64,000 nucleotides of DNA. Origin: Prosthecobacter sp. (GTDB lineage Bacteria > Verrucomicrobiota > Verrucomicrobiia > Verrucomicrobiales > Verrucomicrobiaceae). Below, one piece after another: positions 49,406-58,381 of the stretch (positions are counted from its first letter, which is position 1; each line of letters opens with the position of its first letter). Position numbers and translations under genes: made by a program. Under the pieces are notes generated by a model that was not told the DNA's origin, searched no databases, and worked only from the letters and a program-made list of their open reading frames with translations. The stretch is from positions 1-64,000 of the forward strand of contig NZ_JACSRD010000165.1 of NCBI RefSeq assembly GCF_014879935.1, in the 5' to 3' direction.

Positions 49406-50315
49406 GCCAGTCTTCAACCTGCACAGGCAACTCTTCCGGCACCAGGTCGGCGATCCGGCGTCCTTTCGCGGCACCCGGATCAATGCCCGGGAAGACCGCA
49501 CGGGAGATCGGCGTCGTCAGATGCCAGTGATTCACATTGGTCGGGCCAAAGAACGTCATGCACGGCCTGCCAAACGCGGAAACCAGGTGCGAGACAAAGC
49601 CATCCACCGCCAGCGCCACGGTGGCCTTCGAAGCCGCCGCCATGACACCGCGGAGGCTGGTGCGTGCGCCCAGATTCGTGACGCCGTCCAGGCCTTCTTC
49701 AATGCTGGCACAAAGTCCTCGCTCCCATTCCGTTGTTCCCCCCGTCAACACCACGGGCATGCCGGTCACGTCCTTGACCCGCTCAATGATGGGCCTCCAA
49801 CACTCCGCGGAGAGGCATTTGCGCTGCCATGCGGACGTCGCATGAATCAACACATACGGTTCCGAGGGAAGCTCCGCTGGCAGCCAGTCATCAGGGGGCG
49901 CATTCAGCCGTGGCGGCTCAAATGACTCGGCATCACCCCCAGGTGTGCAGCGCCAAAAGTAGCGTGCCCGATACATCTGCTCCTGATCACGCAGGTGGAT
50001 GCGATCAAAGATCCACCGGTGGAAGAAGCGCACATAAAAGTCGCTGAAGGTGAGCAGATGCTTCTCGTCGGCACGGCACCACAGGCTGATGAACGCACTG
50101 CGGTCACCAGCATCGTAAGCCAGCAGTCGCCTGACGCGTGGAGCATCTCTCCAACTGGTGAATTTCACGTCCGGCATGAGTCGAACGAGATCCTCAAAAC
50201 CCGGTCTTGCGATCAATCCAACGGGTTCGCCATCCTGACGCGCTAGTCTGGCGAGGGCTGGCTGTAACAGCAACGTGTCGCCCAGTTGTTTGTGATAAAC
50301 CGCCAGCGTTTTCAT
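49380..50315 (-). CDS. GT9-family (heptosyltransferase-like) glycosyltransferase
   Basis: A 311-residue GT-B protein of the heptosyltransferase family. The N-terminus MKTLAVYHKQLGDTLLLQPAL has the typical GD-x-L loop, with PYVLIHATSAWQRKCLSAECW and PVVLTGGTTEWE in the donor half, then FVSHLVSAFGRPCMTFFGPTNVNHW near the C-terminus. Family members transfer heptose or related sugars to LPS-core-type acceptors. The ATG at 50315 is chosen because it starts the conserved region. It lies one base after the stop of the GT61-type gene, so the two are coupled. Confidence 0.87.
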   Translation of the reverse strand: MKTLAVYHKQLGDTLLLQPALARLARQDGEPVGLIARPGFEDLVRLMPDVKFTSWRDAPRVRRLLAYDAGDRSAFISLWCRADEKHLLTFSDFYVRFFHRWIFDRIHLRDQEQMYRARYFWRCTPGGDAESFEPPRLNAPPDDWLPAELPSEPYVLIHATSAWQRKCLSAECWRPIIERVKDVTGMPVVLTGGTTEWERGLCASIEEGLDGVTNLGARTSLRGVMAAASKATVALAVDGFVSHLVSAFGRPCMTFFGPTNVNHWHLTTPISRAVFPGIDPGAAKGRRIADLVPEELPVQVEDWLKQVAARA

Positions 50316-50316
50316 T

Positions 50317-51468
50317 TCAACACGGCTGCCGGTCCTTCTGAAACAACTTCCACGAACGATGCAGCACATCGGCGAATCGGTCTTCGTTGAAGGACCAGTT
50401 TCGATCCGCATCCCACGGCGTGTCACGGGTGAGCAGCACCGACTTGTTGCCACCGAGCAGAGCCAGATTGTGATACGCGCGCCCCCATGAACGACGTCCG
50501 GGCACGATCTGCTCCTCGACCGTCATGATCAGCACGAGTTTGCCCGAGGCGCAGAGAACTTCGGTCAGATTCTGACCCACCGCCCCAACAATCACGGTGG
50601 CGGACGCGAACAAGCGCAACTGATCCGCCAGCGAATGCTCGGACATCTTGACGATTCGAACATCACCGAGAATCTCACGCGCCCGCTCCGCCAGTCGTTC
50701 TTCGTTCACCAGCTTCTTGTTCGGCGCATCCAGACGGGAGGCGAAGATGCAAAGCGGCGCGTCATTGGGGGCGGCCTTCGCCGCCAGCGCATCACGAACC
50801 GCCAGATGATTCCCGGGTGCCGACAATTTCGCCACTCCATCCTCCGCATGGAGGATGGGCGCATACCACAGTTCATCCACTTCCAGTGTGCCATGCACGC
50901 CTTCCACCACCCGGTCTTCCGTGATGCCGAAGCGCGCCAGATAACGGCACTGCCACTTTTTGCGACCGGGGCTGACGAGGATGCGCACCCGTGGCTCGCG
51001 GCGAAAACGTTCCAAGAACGGCATCAGCTTGGGCAGGTAATCGAGAATGAAATGCCCGTGGTTTTCGGAGTTCGGCCCGCAAAGATGAATCAGCGGTCCC
51101 TTCATCTCCTGCGCCATGCCGGAGATCGGTCTGCGCAGCACACGATCCTTCTTTTCCCTGCGTGTCAGAGGATCCACGTTGAAGAGCTCGCCGTTGGCGA
51201 AATAGACCTGCCCTGCGCCGCCGCCCAGACGCACATCGCGCAGCCGGTAGGCATGAGCATCAGACCACCAGTAGCGGGTCGTCGTCTCGTCGGTCCCCAG
51301 AATCTCGGCTTCAAACTTGTTGTCGAACACATGCTCGCCCGCAGTTTGAACCTGCCAGCTTTCGATCAGCGCTTCCGGCGGAGGGATCTCCGTCCGTTTG
51401 AGTGAAGAGACGGCGGATGCAAGGCCTGCGTACCAATCGTGGATCTTGCGTGTCAGATGCGAACTCAT
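50317..51468 (-). CDS. GT61 (DUF563) glycosyltransferase
   Basis: A 383-residue protein. The mid-region shows the DUF563/GT61 pattern GPNSENHGHFILDYLPKLMPFL, VRILVSPGRKKWQCRYLARFGI, then CIFASRLDAPNKKLVNEERL and SLADQLRLFASATVIVGAVGQNLTEVLCA. This family includes xylosyl- and other transferases, and bacterial members act on surface glycans. It is the first gene of a pair with the GT9 gene on the minus strand, divergent from the GT4 gene at 51698. Confidence 0.85.
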   Translation of the reverse strand: MSSHLTRKIHDWYAGLASAVSSLKRTEIPPPEALIESWQVQTAGEHVFDNKFEAEILGTDETTTRYWWSDAHAYRLRDVRLGGGAGQVYFANGELFNVDPLTRREKKDRVLRRPISGMAQEMKGPLIHLCGPNSENHGHFILDYLPKLMPFLERFRREPRVRILVSPGRKKWQCRYLARFGITEDRVVEGVHGTLEVDELWYAPILHAEDGVAKLSAPGNHLAVRDALAAKAAPNDAPLCIFASRLDAPNKKLVNEERLAERAREILGDVRIVKMSEHSLADQLRLFASATVIVGAVGQNLTEVLCASGKLVLIMTVEEQIVPGRRSWGRAYHNLALLGGNKSVLLTRDTPWDADRNWSFNEDRFADVLHRSWKLFQKDRQPC

Positions 51469-51697
51469 GATGTCAGACCACTCGAAGGGCCACCTGCGCC
51501 GAGGATGTGCTTGCCGCCGCGCCCCTGCGCAGCATGCTGTTCATCATTACACAACCACGCATGACCTTTCGAGGACACGACAGAGCCGCCGGGAAATTCG
51601 GGCGCGAAAAACATGGATGCAGGAGGGCGGTCACGAGCCCGCATTCATGCACGATTCCCGCATGTCGTCTCATGTTTTCTTCTCCCAGACGCCGGTC
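51469..51697. other. Intergenic region between divergent GT61 and GT4 genes
   Basis: These 229 bases carry the upstream regions of two divergent glycosyltransferase genes. No RNA gene, repeat or convincing promoter was recognised, and open frames in it are short and without family similarity. Confidence 0.5.
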
Positions 51698-52807
51698 ATG
51701 AAGGTCGCCCATGTGTTCATCCGCATGCCGGTCGGCGGCGCAGAAGATCTGGTCGGTGACATCCTGCGAACCATGCCCGAGGGCGCGGACATGCGGGTCG
51801 TTTGCCTCCAGAACCTCGGCAAGGTCGGTGAAGCCCTTCAGCAGCAGTTCCCCGGTCGTGTCAATCTGCTGCCCTGGGTGCCCGGAAAGCGCTTCCGGAT
51901 TGGTGCCGTCTTGAAACTGAGCCGCTGGCTACGCGACGAGGGCATTCAGCTTGTGCACACACATGTCTATAACGCGCACGTCTATGGCCTGCTCGCCGCC
52001 CGCCGGGCCGGGATTCCGGCCGTGCTGCATCATCACAAGACGTATGCCGAAATGCGCTGGCGGCGGAAGATCATCCTGCGGGCCTTGTCCCATCGTGCGG
52101 CGGGGCACATCACCCTGTCGGCGCAGACGCGGGATGATCTGTGCCGGGTGTTCGGCATTCCGCGGGAAAAAGTCCGCGTTTTCGTCAACCCGGTGGACGA
52201 GGAGACCTTCCATCCGGCCGCAGATCGCGAGCAACTTCGCCGCTCGCTCGATCTGAGTGCTGGCACATTGCTCGTGGGCACGGTGGCCTCGTTGACTCCG
52301 CCGAAAAATCATCTCCTCAATGTGTCGATGACCGCCAAGCTCAACGAACTCGGCTTCACCGGCCGCTTTCTGGCCTTTGGCGAAGGCGGCGAGCGCTCAC
52401 GCATCGCCGAGGCGGCCTCCCAACAGAAACTGCCAAACTTCGACCTCATGGGCGCACGCCGCCCCATCGCCCCGTGGATGCAGGCACTCGACGTCTTCAC
52501 GCTTGGCTCCACCTGGGAGGGACAGCCGATGGTGCTGCTTCAGGCGCTGGCTGCCGAGCTTCCAATCGTGGCGTCCAACATCGAAGGAAATGCTGCGGTG
52601 CTCGGCCCCGACCACCCGGCGTTGTTCGATGTCAATGATGCGGAGGCCTATGCGAACACGGTGTGGCGTGTGTTGAACGACGAATCCTTTCGCGCGGCCA
52701 TTCTGGCGCACCAGAAGCGGCGCAGAGCAGACCTGCCCATGCTCCGCGATTACACCAAGGAATTGGTCGCCTTTTACCAGACCATCGTCGGTTTACCGCG
52801 TCACTGA
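51698..52807 (+). CDS. GT4-family glycosyltransferase
   Basis: A 369-residue GT-B protein. It opens MKVAHVFIRMPVGGAEDLVGD with the typical Gly-rich loop, then HTHVYNAHVYGLLAARRAG, LSAQTRDDL, VFVNPVDEETF, VASLTPPKNHLLNVSM, and the donor motif FTLGSTWEGQPMVLLQALAAELPIVAS with E-x7-type spacing. The ATG at 51698 is preferred; an in-frame ATG at 51647 adds 17 residues without similarity. The 229 bases upstream hold no recognised feature. Its 3' end overlaps the convergent NeuB-type gene by 7 bases. Confidence 0.9.
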   Translation: MKVAHVFIRMPVGGAEDLVGDILRTMPEGADMRVVCLQNLGKVGEALQQQFPGRVNLLPWVPGKRFRIGAVLKLSRWLRDEGIQLVHTHVYNAHVYGLLAARRAGIPAVLHHHKTYAEMRWRRKIILRALSHRAAGHITLSAQTRDDLCRVFGIPREKVRVFVNPVDEETFHPAADREQLRRSLDLSAGTLLVGTVASLTPPKNHLLNVSMTAKLNELGFTGRFLAFGEGGERSRIAEAASQQKLPNFDLMGARRPIAPWMQALDVFTLGSTWEGQPMVLLQALAAELPIVASNIEGNAAVLGPDHPALFDVNDAEAYANTVWRVLNDESFRAAILAHQKRRRADLPMLRDYTKELVAFYQTIVGLPRH

Positions 52808-53844
52808 AAGTCATCAAGGCTCAAAAAATGAGCCGCTTTCACCGCATGTTTGAGCGTTCGGCCGATGACCGACTCCAGGTTTGCGGCGGAGATGCCATGA
52901 CCGGGCTTGCGACAGGACAGGTTGTCGCGAGTGAGCGCCGTGCCCGCTGCGAGGTCGGTAGCGGCGACCAAACTCTGGCCGAACATGCGACGCAAGGGCT
53001 CCATCTGCTCAGCGGAGGCATCTTTGACCATTGGACTGGCCTTCATGCGCTCGATGAAGCGAATGCCTTCGACCATCTTCGCAAACTCGTCGGTGGTGAG
53101 AGAAGCGGAAACATCCGGTCCGAACATCTCGCGACTGAAGGTGATGTGCACCTCAATCAACCTTGCGCCGAGCGTCACGGCAGCCAGTGACGGATACGAC
53201 GTGCCGGAGTGATCCGACAGGCCAATCGGGCAATCATAGCGCTGCATCAACTCACTGACCTGATTGAGACCGATTTTCTCCGGAGGACACGGATACGCCG
53301 TCGTGCATTGAAACACGGCGGCAGGTGATCCCGCCGCCTTCAACAAGGCCACCGTCGCATCCATCTCCTCGAGATAACTCATCCCGCTCGAAACCAGCAC
53401 CGGCTTTCTGGTTGCGATCATCGCATCGAGAAACAATCGATTCGTCACCTCACCCGAGGCCACCTTCCAAGCGGTCACGCCGAGGCGCTCGAGCAGGTCG
53501 ATCGCGGCCAGCGAAAAAGGAGAACTCAGGAAAACGAGGCCCTTTTCCTCGGCGTGCTGTTTCAGCCCCGCCCACTGTTCCGCGGTGAATTCCATGCGTT
53601 TCCAGTAGTCGTAACGGGTGGCATCCTGGCGGCTGAACTTCACCCGCCAGGTGTCGAGCTCGGAACTTTCCTCCGCAGCGATGTGGGTTTGAAATTTGAT
53701 CGCGTCCGCACCGGTCTTCGCCACGGCATCGATGTAGGCGTGTGCGGTTCCCAAGCTGCCATCATGAGCCTGCGCGACTTCGGCGATGAGGAAAGACGGC
53801 GCGGCCGGATCCTGCCAGAGGTCGTTGATGTCGCGCGGATTCAT
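52801..53844 (-). CDS. neuB: NeuB-type nonulosonic acid synthase, copy 2
   Basis: A 347-residue synthase of standard NeuB length. The TIM barrel shows FLIAEVAQAHDG, DAIKFQTHIA, FSRQDATRYDYWKRMEFT, FLSSPFS, WKVASGEV, VLVSSGMSY, CTTAYPCPPEKIGL and GLSDHSG. A C-terminal SAF domain follows (GQSLVAATDLAAGTALTRDNL, CRKPGHGI). Unlike the copy at 27734 it has no cupin. The start at 53844 overlaps the stop of the upstream dehydrogenase gene by one base (TGATG), so the two are coupled. Confidence 0.93.
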   Translation of the reverse strand: MNPRDINDLWQDPAAPSFLIAEVAQAHDGSLGTAHAYIDAVAKTGADAIKFQTHIAAEESSELDTWRVKFSRQDATRYDYWKRMEFTAEQWAGLKQHAEEKGLVFLSSPFSLAAIDLLERLGVTAWKVASGEVTNRLFLDAMIATRKPVLVSSGMSYLEEMDATVALLKAAGSPAAVFQCTTAYPCPPEKIGLNQVSELMQRYDCPIGLSDHSGTSYPSLAAVTLGARLIEVHITFSREMFGPDVSASLTTDEFAKMVEGIRFIERMKASPMVKDASAEQMEPLRRMFGQSLVAATDLAAGTALTRDNLSCRKPGHGISAANLESVIGRTLKHAVKAAHFLSLDDFQ

Positions 53845-55187
53845 CAGGCACGGAAGATGTTCTTGCCGCCTGCCGGCAGCACGTTGCGAGTGTCCACGAT
53901 CACATCCGCCCAGCGGGCGAGCGCACGGTAGTCCACATTCGTGTGATCCGTGCAGATCAGCACCGCATCCGCCTCGGCAACGGTCTTTTGTGTCAGCGGA
54001 CGGCTCTTCCGGGGTTTCAGCTTGGGGAAATGGTGATCGCCCGGGAACTGTGGAATGTAGGAGTCGTGATAGTCCACGCGGCACTTGTTGCGCTCCAGGA
54101 TGTCCATGAGCTTGAGCGTCGGCGACTCGCGGAAATCATCGACATCACGCTTGTAGGCCAGACCGAGCAGCAGCACGCGGCTGCCCCGCAGCGACTTGCC
54201 CTTGCTGCCCAGCGCGTCCTGCAGCTTGGAAACCACGAAATAGGGCATGTTGGTGTTCACCTCACCGGCGAGCTCGATGAACTTCGTCGAGATGTCGAAC
54301 TCACGGGCTTTCCACGTCAGGTAGAACGGATCGATCGGAATGCAGTGCCCGCCGAGGCCCGGACCCGGATAGAACGGCATGAAACCAAAGGGTTTGGTCT
54401 TCGCCGCGTTCACCACTTCCCAGATGTCGATGCCCATGCGGTCGAAGACGATCTTCAATTCGTTCACCATCGCGATGTTCACCGAACGGAAGATGTTTTC
54501 GAGCAACTTCGCCGCCTCAGCCACCTCCGCGCTCGTCACCGGCACGACCTTGGAAATGATCTGCTCGTAGAGCATCACGGCCAGTTTGCCGCTCGCCGCA
54601 TCTGTGCCACCCACGACCTTCGGAATGCTGGCGGTGGAGAAGGTTGCGTTGTTCGGATCCTCGCGCTCGGGGCTGTAGGCCAGAAAGACATTCGTTCCAG
54701 GCTTTAACCCTGCCTTCTTCAAGATGGGTGCCACGATGTCACGCGTCGTTCCGGGATAAGTGGTCGATTCCAGGACCACGAGGCACCCCGGCTTGATGTT
54801 GGCCGCCACCCACTCGGTGGAGGACTCGACATACGAAAGATCAGGCTCCCGCTGCTTGGTCAGCGGTGTGGGAACACAGATCAACACGGCGTCCACATCC
54901 TTCAATCCCGCCGGATCGGCCGTGGCTCGGAACAGACCACTCGTCACCGCCGCCTTGACGCGGGCGTTTTTGATGTGGCGGATGGGAGAGCGCCCCTGAT
55001 TCAGCGCCCGGGTGCGACGTTCATCCGGGTCCACCCCCACCACTTGCAGGCCCTTTTCCGCAAACAGCAGGCCGAGAGGCAGCCCCACATAACCCAGACC
55101 CATGATGCCCACCTTGAGACTGCGATTCTGAAGTTTGGCCTGCCACTGGGACGAAAGCTTGGAGGCCGATGAGTTTTTGACAGGCAT
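53844..55187 (-). CDS. UDP-N-acetyl-D-hexosamine 6-dehydrogenase (WbpA/WecC-type)
   Basis: A 447-residue nucleotide-sugar dehydrogenase that oxidises C6 of a UDP-HexNAc to the uronate in two NAD+-dependent steps. Seen are VGIMGLGYVGLPLGLLFAEKG, CVPTPLTKQREPDLSYV, ESTTYPGTTRD, YSPEREDPNN, KLLENIFRSVNIAMVNEL and the catalytic-cysteine loop GPGLGGHCIPIDPFYL. The last is typical of UDP-GlcNAc/ManNAc rather than UDP-glucose dehydrogenases. It starts the two-gene unit with the second neuB and is divergent from the ABC exporter. Confidence 0.92.
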   Translation of the reverse strand: MPVKNSSASKLSSQWQAKLQNRSLKVGIMGLGYVGLPLGLLFAEKGLQVVGVDPDERRTRALNQGRSPIRHIKNARVKAAVTSGLFRATADPAGLKDVDAVLICVPTPLTKQREPDLSYVESSTEWVAANIKPGCLVVLESTTYPGTTRDIVAPILKKAGLKPGTNVFLAYSPEREDPNNATFSTASIPKVVGGTDAASGKLAVMLYEQIISKVVPVTSAEVAEAAKLLENIFRSVNIAMVNELKIVFDRMGIDIWEVVNAAKTKPFGFMPFYPGPGLGGHCIPIDPFYLTWKAREFDISTKFIELAGEVNTNMPYFVVSKLQDALGSKGKSLRGSRVLLLGLAYKRDVDDFRESPTLKLMDILERNKCRVDYHDSYIPQFPGDHHFPKLKPRKSRPLTQKTVAEADAVLICTDHTNVDYRALARWADVIVDTRNVLPAGGKNIFRA

Positions 55188-55340
55188 AGCGGGCGATAGG
55201 GATGAAGGCGCGCATCAAAGCGCCGGGCGGCCCTCTTGTAAAGCTACGCCCGGCACGGCGTCAACCTGTGATGCCCTGGATCGGGAACGCCAATTCCCGG
55301 TTGTGCGGTGTATGATGCCGCAGTTAGTGACGATTTTATC

Positions 55341-57248
55341 ATGCTCGCCCAAGTCCCCACACCTCGGCACCTGCCCCCCCCACCCACCGACTCGAACCTT
55401 CCCGACGTGGTGAAGAAGACACTGCGTTCCATGTGGAAGTACCTCTTACCCTATCGCTTCCGCTTCTCCCTAAGCATCACCCTCGGAATGCTCAGCGCCC
55501 TATTCAATGGCATCATGCTTATCGGCTTCCAACTGATTTTCTCTCTCGTCTTGAAAGGACAAACTCGCACGCTGGGCGAAGCCACGAAATTGCCTCTAAT
55601 TGGTGAGATCAACTTGGCAGACATTATCGGTGTTGCCGACGACACTCCCGTCGGGCTCACCGGGGTGATGATCGCCTGCTCCTTCATCCCCGTGCTGATC
55701 TTCATCCGGGGTTTCCTCGGCTATCTGTCCAGTTATATGCAGGTCTGGGTGACGAGCAAAATGGTCTATCAGATCCGCAATGATGCCATGTGCAGTGTCT
55801 TGCGGCAATCACCAGCCTTCTTCAACAGTGCTAAAACCGGGGAGATGATGCAGACCGTCACGGCGCAGACCAGCGTGGTCCAACGAAACGGCATGATGCT
55901 CCTCCAAACCCTCGCACAGCGTCCCCTGACGATCGTTTCGATCCTTGTCGTGCTCTTTGCCCAGGACTGGTTTTTCACCCTCATGTCGCTGGTGGTTTTT
56001 CCGGCGTGTCTTACTCCTATCATACGGATCGGCAAACGAGTTCGTAAAATGGGAGCTCGTGAAGAGTACGATTCACGAGCCCTCTCCGTTGCCATGGTGG
56101 AAACCTTTTCTGGAATTCGCCTTGTTAAATCCTACGCACGCGAAGATCACGCGGCGCAACGCTTCGAGCGCACCAATGCCAGCATGACACGCAACATGGT
56201 GCGCTGGACGAAAGCCATGGAACTCGTCGGCCCGGTGGTTGAAACCGTGGCGTCCTTCGGCATCGCGGCGGGCCTCGTCTATGCCTGGCATCGGGGCCTG
56301 GAGGCGGAGAATTTCTTCCTGCTCGTCATGGCCTTGACCCAGATCTACCCGCCGGTGAAGGAGCTCAGCCGCGTGCAGATGCTGCTGCAAAAGACCACGG
56401 TGGCGGCAAGCATGGTCTTTGAGCTTCTCGAACGAAAGCCCGACATCCAGGATGCGCCGGACGCCATCGACGGCGGCCGCACCAACGGTGCCGTGACCTT
56501 CCGGCACCTCACCTTTTTCTACCGGGAACGCGATGGCAGCAAAAAGGAGACGCCCGCCGTTCAAGACATCGATCTCCAGCTCGATCCGGGAAAGTTCTAC
56601 GCCTTCGTCGGCCCCAGCGGCGCTGGCAAAAGCACGCTGTACTCGCTTCTCCTGCGTTTTTACGACCCCGACGACGGCGCCGTCCTCCTCGATGGTCGCG
56701 ACATTCGCAGCCTCACCCAGGCGTCCCTCCGGGCGAACATCGGCGTCGTCAGCCAGGACACGTTTTTGTTCCATGACACCATCCGCGAAAACATCCGCTA
56801 CGGCCGTCTGGACGCCACGGAGGGCGAAATCATCGCCGCGGCGAAAAAAGCGCACGCTCACGAGTTCATCGAGCGAATCAGCGGTGGCTACGACGCCATC
56901 GTCGGCGAAGGCGGCTGCAACCTTTCAGGAGGCCAGAAGCAGCGCATCTCCATCGCACGTGCCATCCTGCGCGACGCGCCCATCCTGTTGCTCGATGAAG
57001 CCACTTCGGCGCTCGACACCGAGAGCGAAAAAATCATCCAGGAGGCCATTCACACGCTTTCGGAAGGCAAGACGGTGGTCGCCATCGCTCATCGCCTCTC
57101 CACCGTGCTTGAGGCGGATCAGATCGTCGTCATGGACCACGGCCGCATCCTTGACCGCGGCACGCACACCGAGCTTCTGGCCCGCAACGCACTCTACCAA
57201 AGGCTCTACCACCTCCAGTTCAGCAGCGAAGAGAAGCAGACGGCGTGA
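55341..57248 (+). CDS. MsbA-like ABC exporter
   Basis: A 635-residue half-transporter: an N-terminal transmembrane domain of about six helices (residues ~30-350) fused to an ATPase domain. The ATPase shows Walker A GPSGAGKST near residue 424, signature LSGGQKQRISIARAI, Walker B ILLLDEATSALD, and the switch histidine in IAHRLSTV. Such proteins work as homodimers and flip lipids, lipid-linked oligosaccharides or peptides. Beside a glycan locus, a lipid-linked glycan or lipid A-type substrate is likely. The ATG at 55341 is used; a GTG 33 bases upstream is also in frame. Confidence 0.92.
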   Translation: MLAQVPTPRHLPPPPTDSNLPDVVKKTLRSMWKYLLPYRFRFSLSITLGMLSALFNGIMLIGFQLIFSLVLKGQTRTLGEATKLPLIGEINLADIIGVADDTPVGLTGVMIACSFIPVLIFIRGFLGYLSSYMQVWVTSKMVYQIRNDAMCSVLRQSPAFFNSAKTGEMMQTVTAQTSVVQRNGMMLLQTLAQRPLTIVSILVVLFAQDWFFTLMSLVVFPACLTPIIRIGKRVRKMGAREEYDSRALSVAMVETFSGIRLVKSYAREDHAAQRFERTNASMTRNMVRWTKAMELVGPVVETVASFGIAAGLVYAWHRGLEAENFFLLVMALTQIYPPVKELSRVQMLLQKTTVAASMVFELLERKPDIQDAPDAIDGGRTNGAVTFRHLTFFYRERDGSKKETPAVQDIDLQLDPGKFYAFVGPSGAGKSTLYSLLLRFYDPDDGAVLLDGRDIRSLTQASLRANIGVVSQDTFLFHDTIRENIRYGRLDATEGEIIAAAKKAHAHEFIERISGGYDAIVGEGGCNLSGGQKQRISIARAILRDAPILLLDEATSALDTESEKIIQEAIHTLSEGKTVVAIAHRLSTVLEADQIVVMDHGRILDRGTHTELLARNALYQRLYHLQFSSEEKQTA

Positions 57249-57261
57249 CAGCGCCGATGGC

Positions 57262-57331
57262 ATGCCCGCCAGACAATTACACACCTGGACGGCAAGCTTT
57301 TCCTCGCCATGTGCATGATCATGGCGGGCAT
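57262..57331. repeat. 10-bp inverted repeat around a 50-base loop
   Basis: ATGCCCGCCA (57262-57271) and TGGCGGGCAT (57322-57331) are exact inverted copies in the 112-base spacer between the ABC exporter and the epimerase gene. Without a T run next to it, it is not a standard terminator; it may be a protein-binding site or chance. Confidence 0.4.
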
Positions 57332-57360
57332 TTGCCTGCGTCTGTTTTGATTCCCCCCTC

Positions 57361-58311
57361 ATGAAAGCTCTCGTTACCGGCGGTGCCGGCTTCATTGGTT
57401 CCCACATTGCCCAACACCTTTGCCGCATGGGCGCGGAAGTGCTCGTCCTGGACGACCTGAGCACCGGCACGCCAGAAAACCTCGCCTGGAAATCCAGCGG
57501 CGACTCGCTCGAACTGATCCAGGGCGACAGCCGGGATGAAGGCCTGCTGGCAAAGATCGTCCCAGGCTGCGACTGGGTGTTTCATGAGGCGGCCGTGGCC
57601 TCGGTGCCGCAATCGGTCGCCCAACCGCTGGAAACCAACCAGCACAACCTCGACGCCACGTTGAAGCTGCTCATCGCGGCACGGGACGCCAGGGTGAAGC
57701 GTTTCCTCTTTGCCTCGTCATCGGCCATCTACGGCGAATCCGAGGTCGTCGCGAAGCACGAGACTCTTCCGGTGCAGCCCATCACGCCCTATGGATTGCA
57801 AAAGTATGCCAGCGAACGCTACTGCCAGCTCTTCCACCAGCTCTACGGCCTCCCCACGGTGGCGCTTCGTTACTTCAACGTCTTCGGTCCGCGACAATCG
57901 TTCACGTCGCAATACTCCGGCGTCATCGCCCGCTTCTGCTCCGCCATGCTGAAGGGCGAAACACCAGTGATCTTTGGCGACGGCAGCCAGTCGCGCGACT
58001 TCATCTTCATCGACAACGTGGCGCAGGCGAACCTGCTCGCAGCCCAGGCACCGGTGGAGAAGGCCGCCGGACGTGTGTTTAACGGCGGCACCGGCGGCAG
58101 CGTGTCCCTGCTGCAACTGGTCGAAGGCATCAACGAACTCACGCAACAGGCGATCCAACCCCGCTTTGAGCCCGCCCGGCCCGGCGACATCCGCCATTCC
58201 CAAGCGGACATCAGCGCGATCCGCGACGCGCTCGGTTTCGCACCGGCAGTTTCCTGGAAGGACGGCCTCGCACAAACGCTCGATTTCTACCGGAAACAGG
58301 CCCAGGCGTGA
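57361..58311 (+). CDS. NAD-dependent UDP-sugar C4-epimerase (WbpP/GalE-like)
   Basis: A 316-residue extended SDR. The NAD loop is VTGGAGFIGSHIAQHL, then VLDDLSTGTPENL, HEAAVASVPQSV, SSSAIYG, YGLQKYASERYC as the YxxxK pair, and RYFNVFGPRQ. Residues such as ASVPQS favour the GalE-like/WbpP group that handles UDP-HexNAc. It could interconvert UDP-GlcNAc(A) and UDP-GalNAc(A), acting with the dehydrogenase at 53844 (inference). It ends 70 bases before the antiporter gene. Confidence 0.88.
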   Translation: MKALVTGGAGFIGSHIAQHLCRMGAEVLVLDDLSTGTPENLAWKSSGDSLELIQGDSRDEGLLAKIVPGCDWVFHEAAVASVPQSVAQPLETNQHNLDATLKLLIAARDARVKRFLFASSSAIYGESEVVAKHETLPVQPITPYGLQKYASERYCQLFHQLYGLPTVALRYFNVFGPRQSFTSQYSGVIARFCSAMLKGETPVIFGDGSQSRDFIFIDNVAQANLLAAQAPVEKAAGRVFNGGTGGSVSLLQLVEGINELTQQAIQPRFEPARPGDIRHSQADISAIRDALGFAPAVSWKDGLAQTLDFYRKQAQA

Positions 58312-58381
58312 CCGCCTTCGTCGTCAGAGGTCATCGCGGACTTGATCACAGCGCCTGCTGCGGCCAAAGAACATCCCGCCC

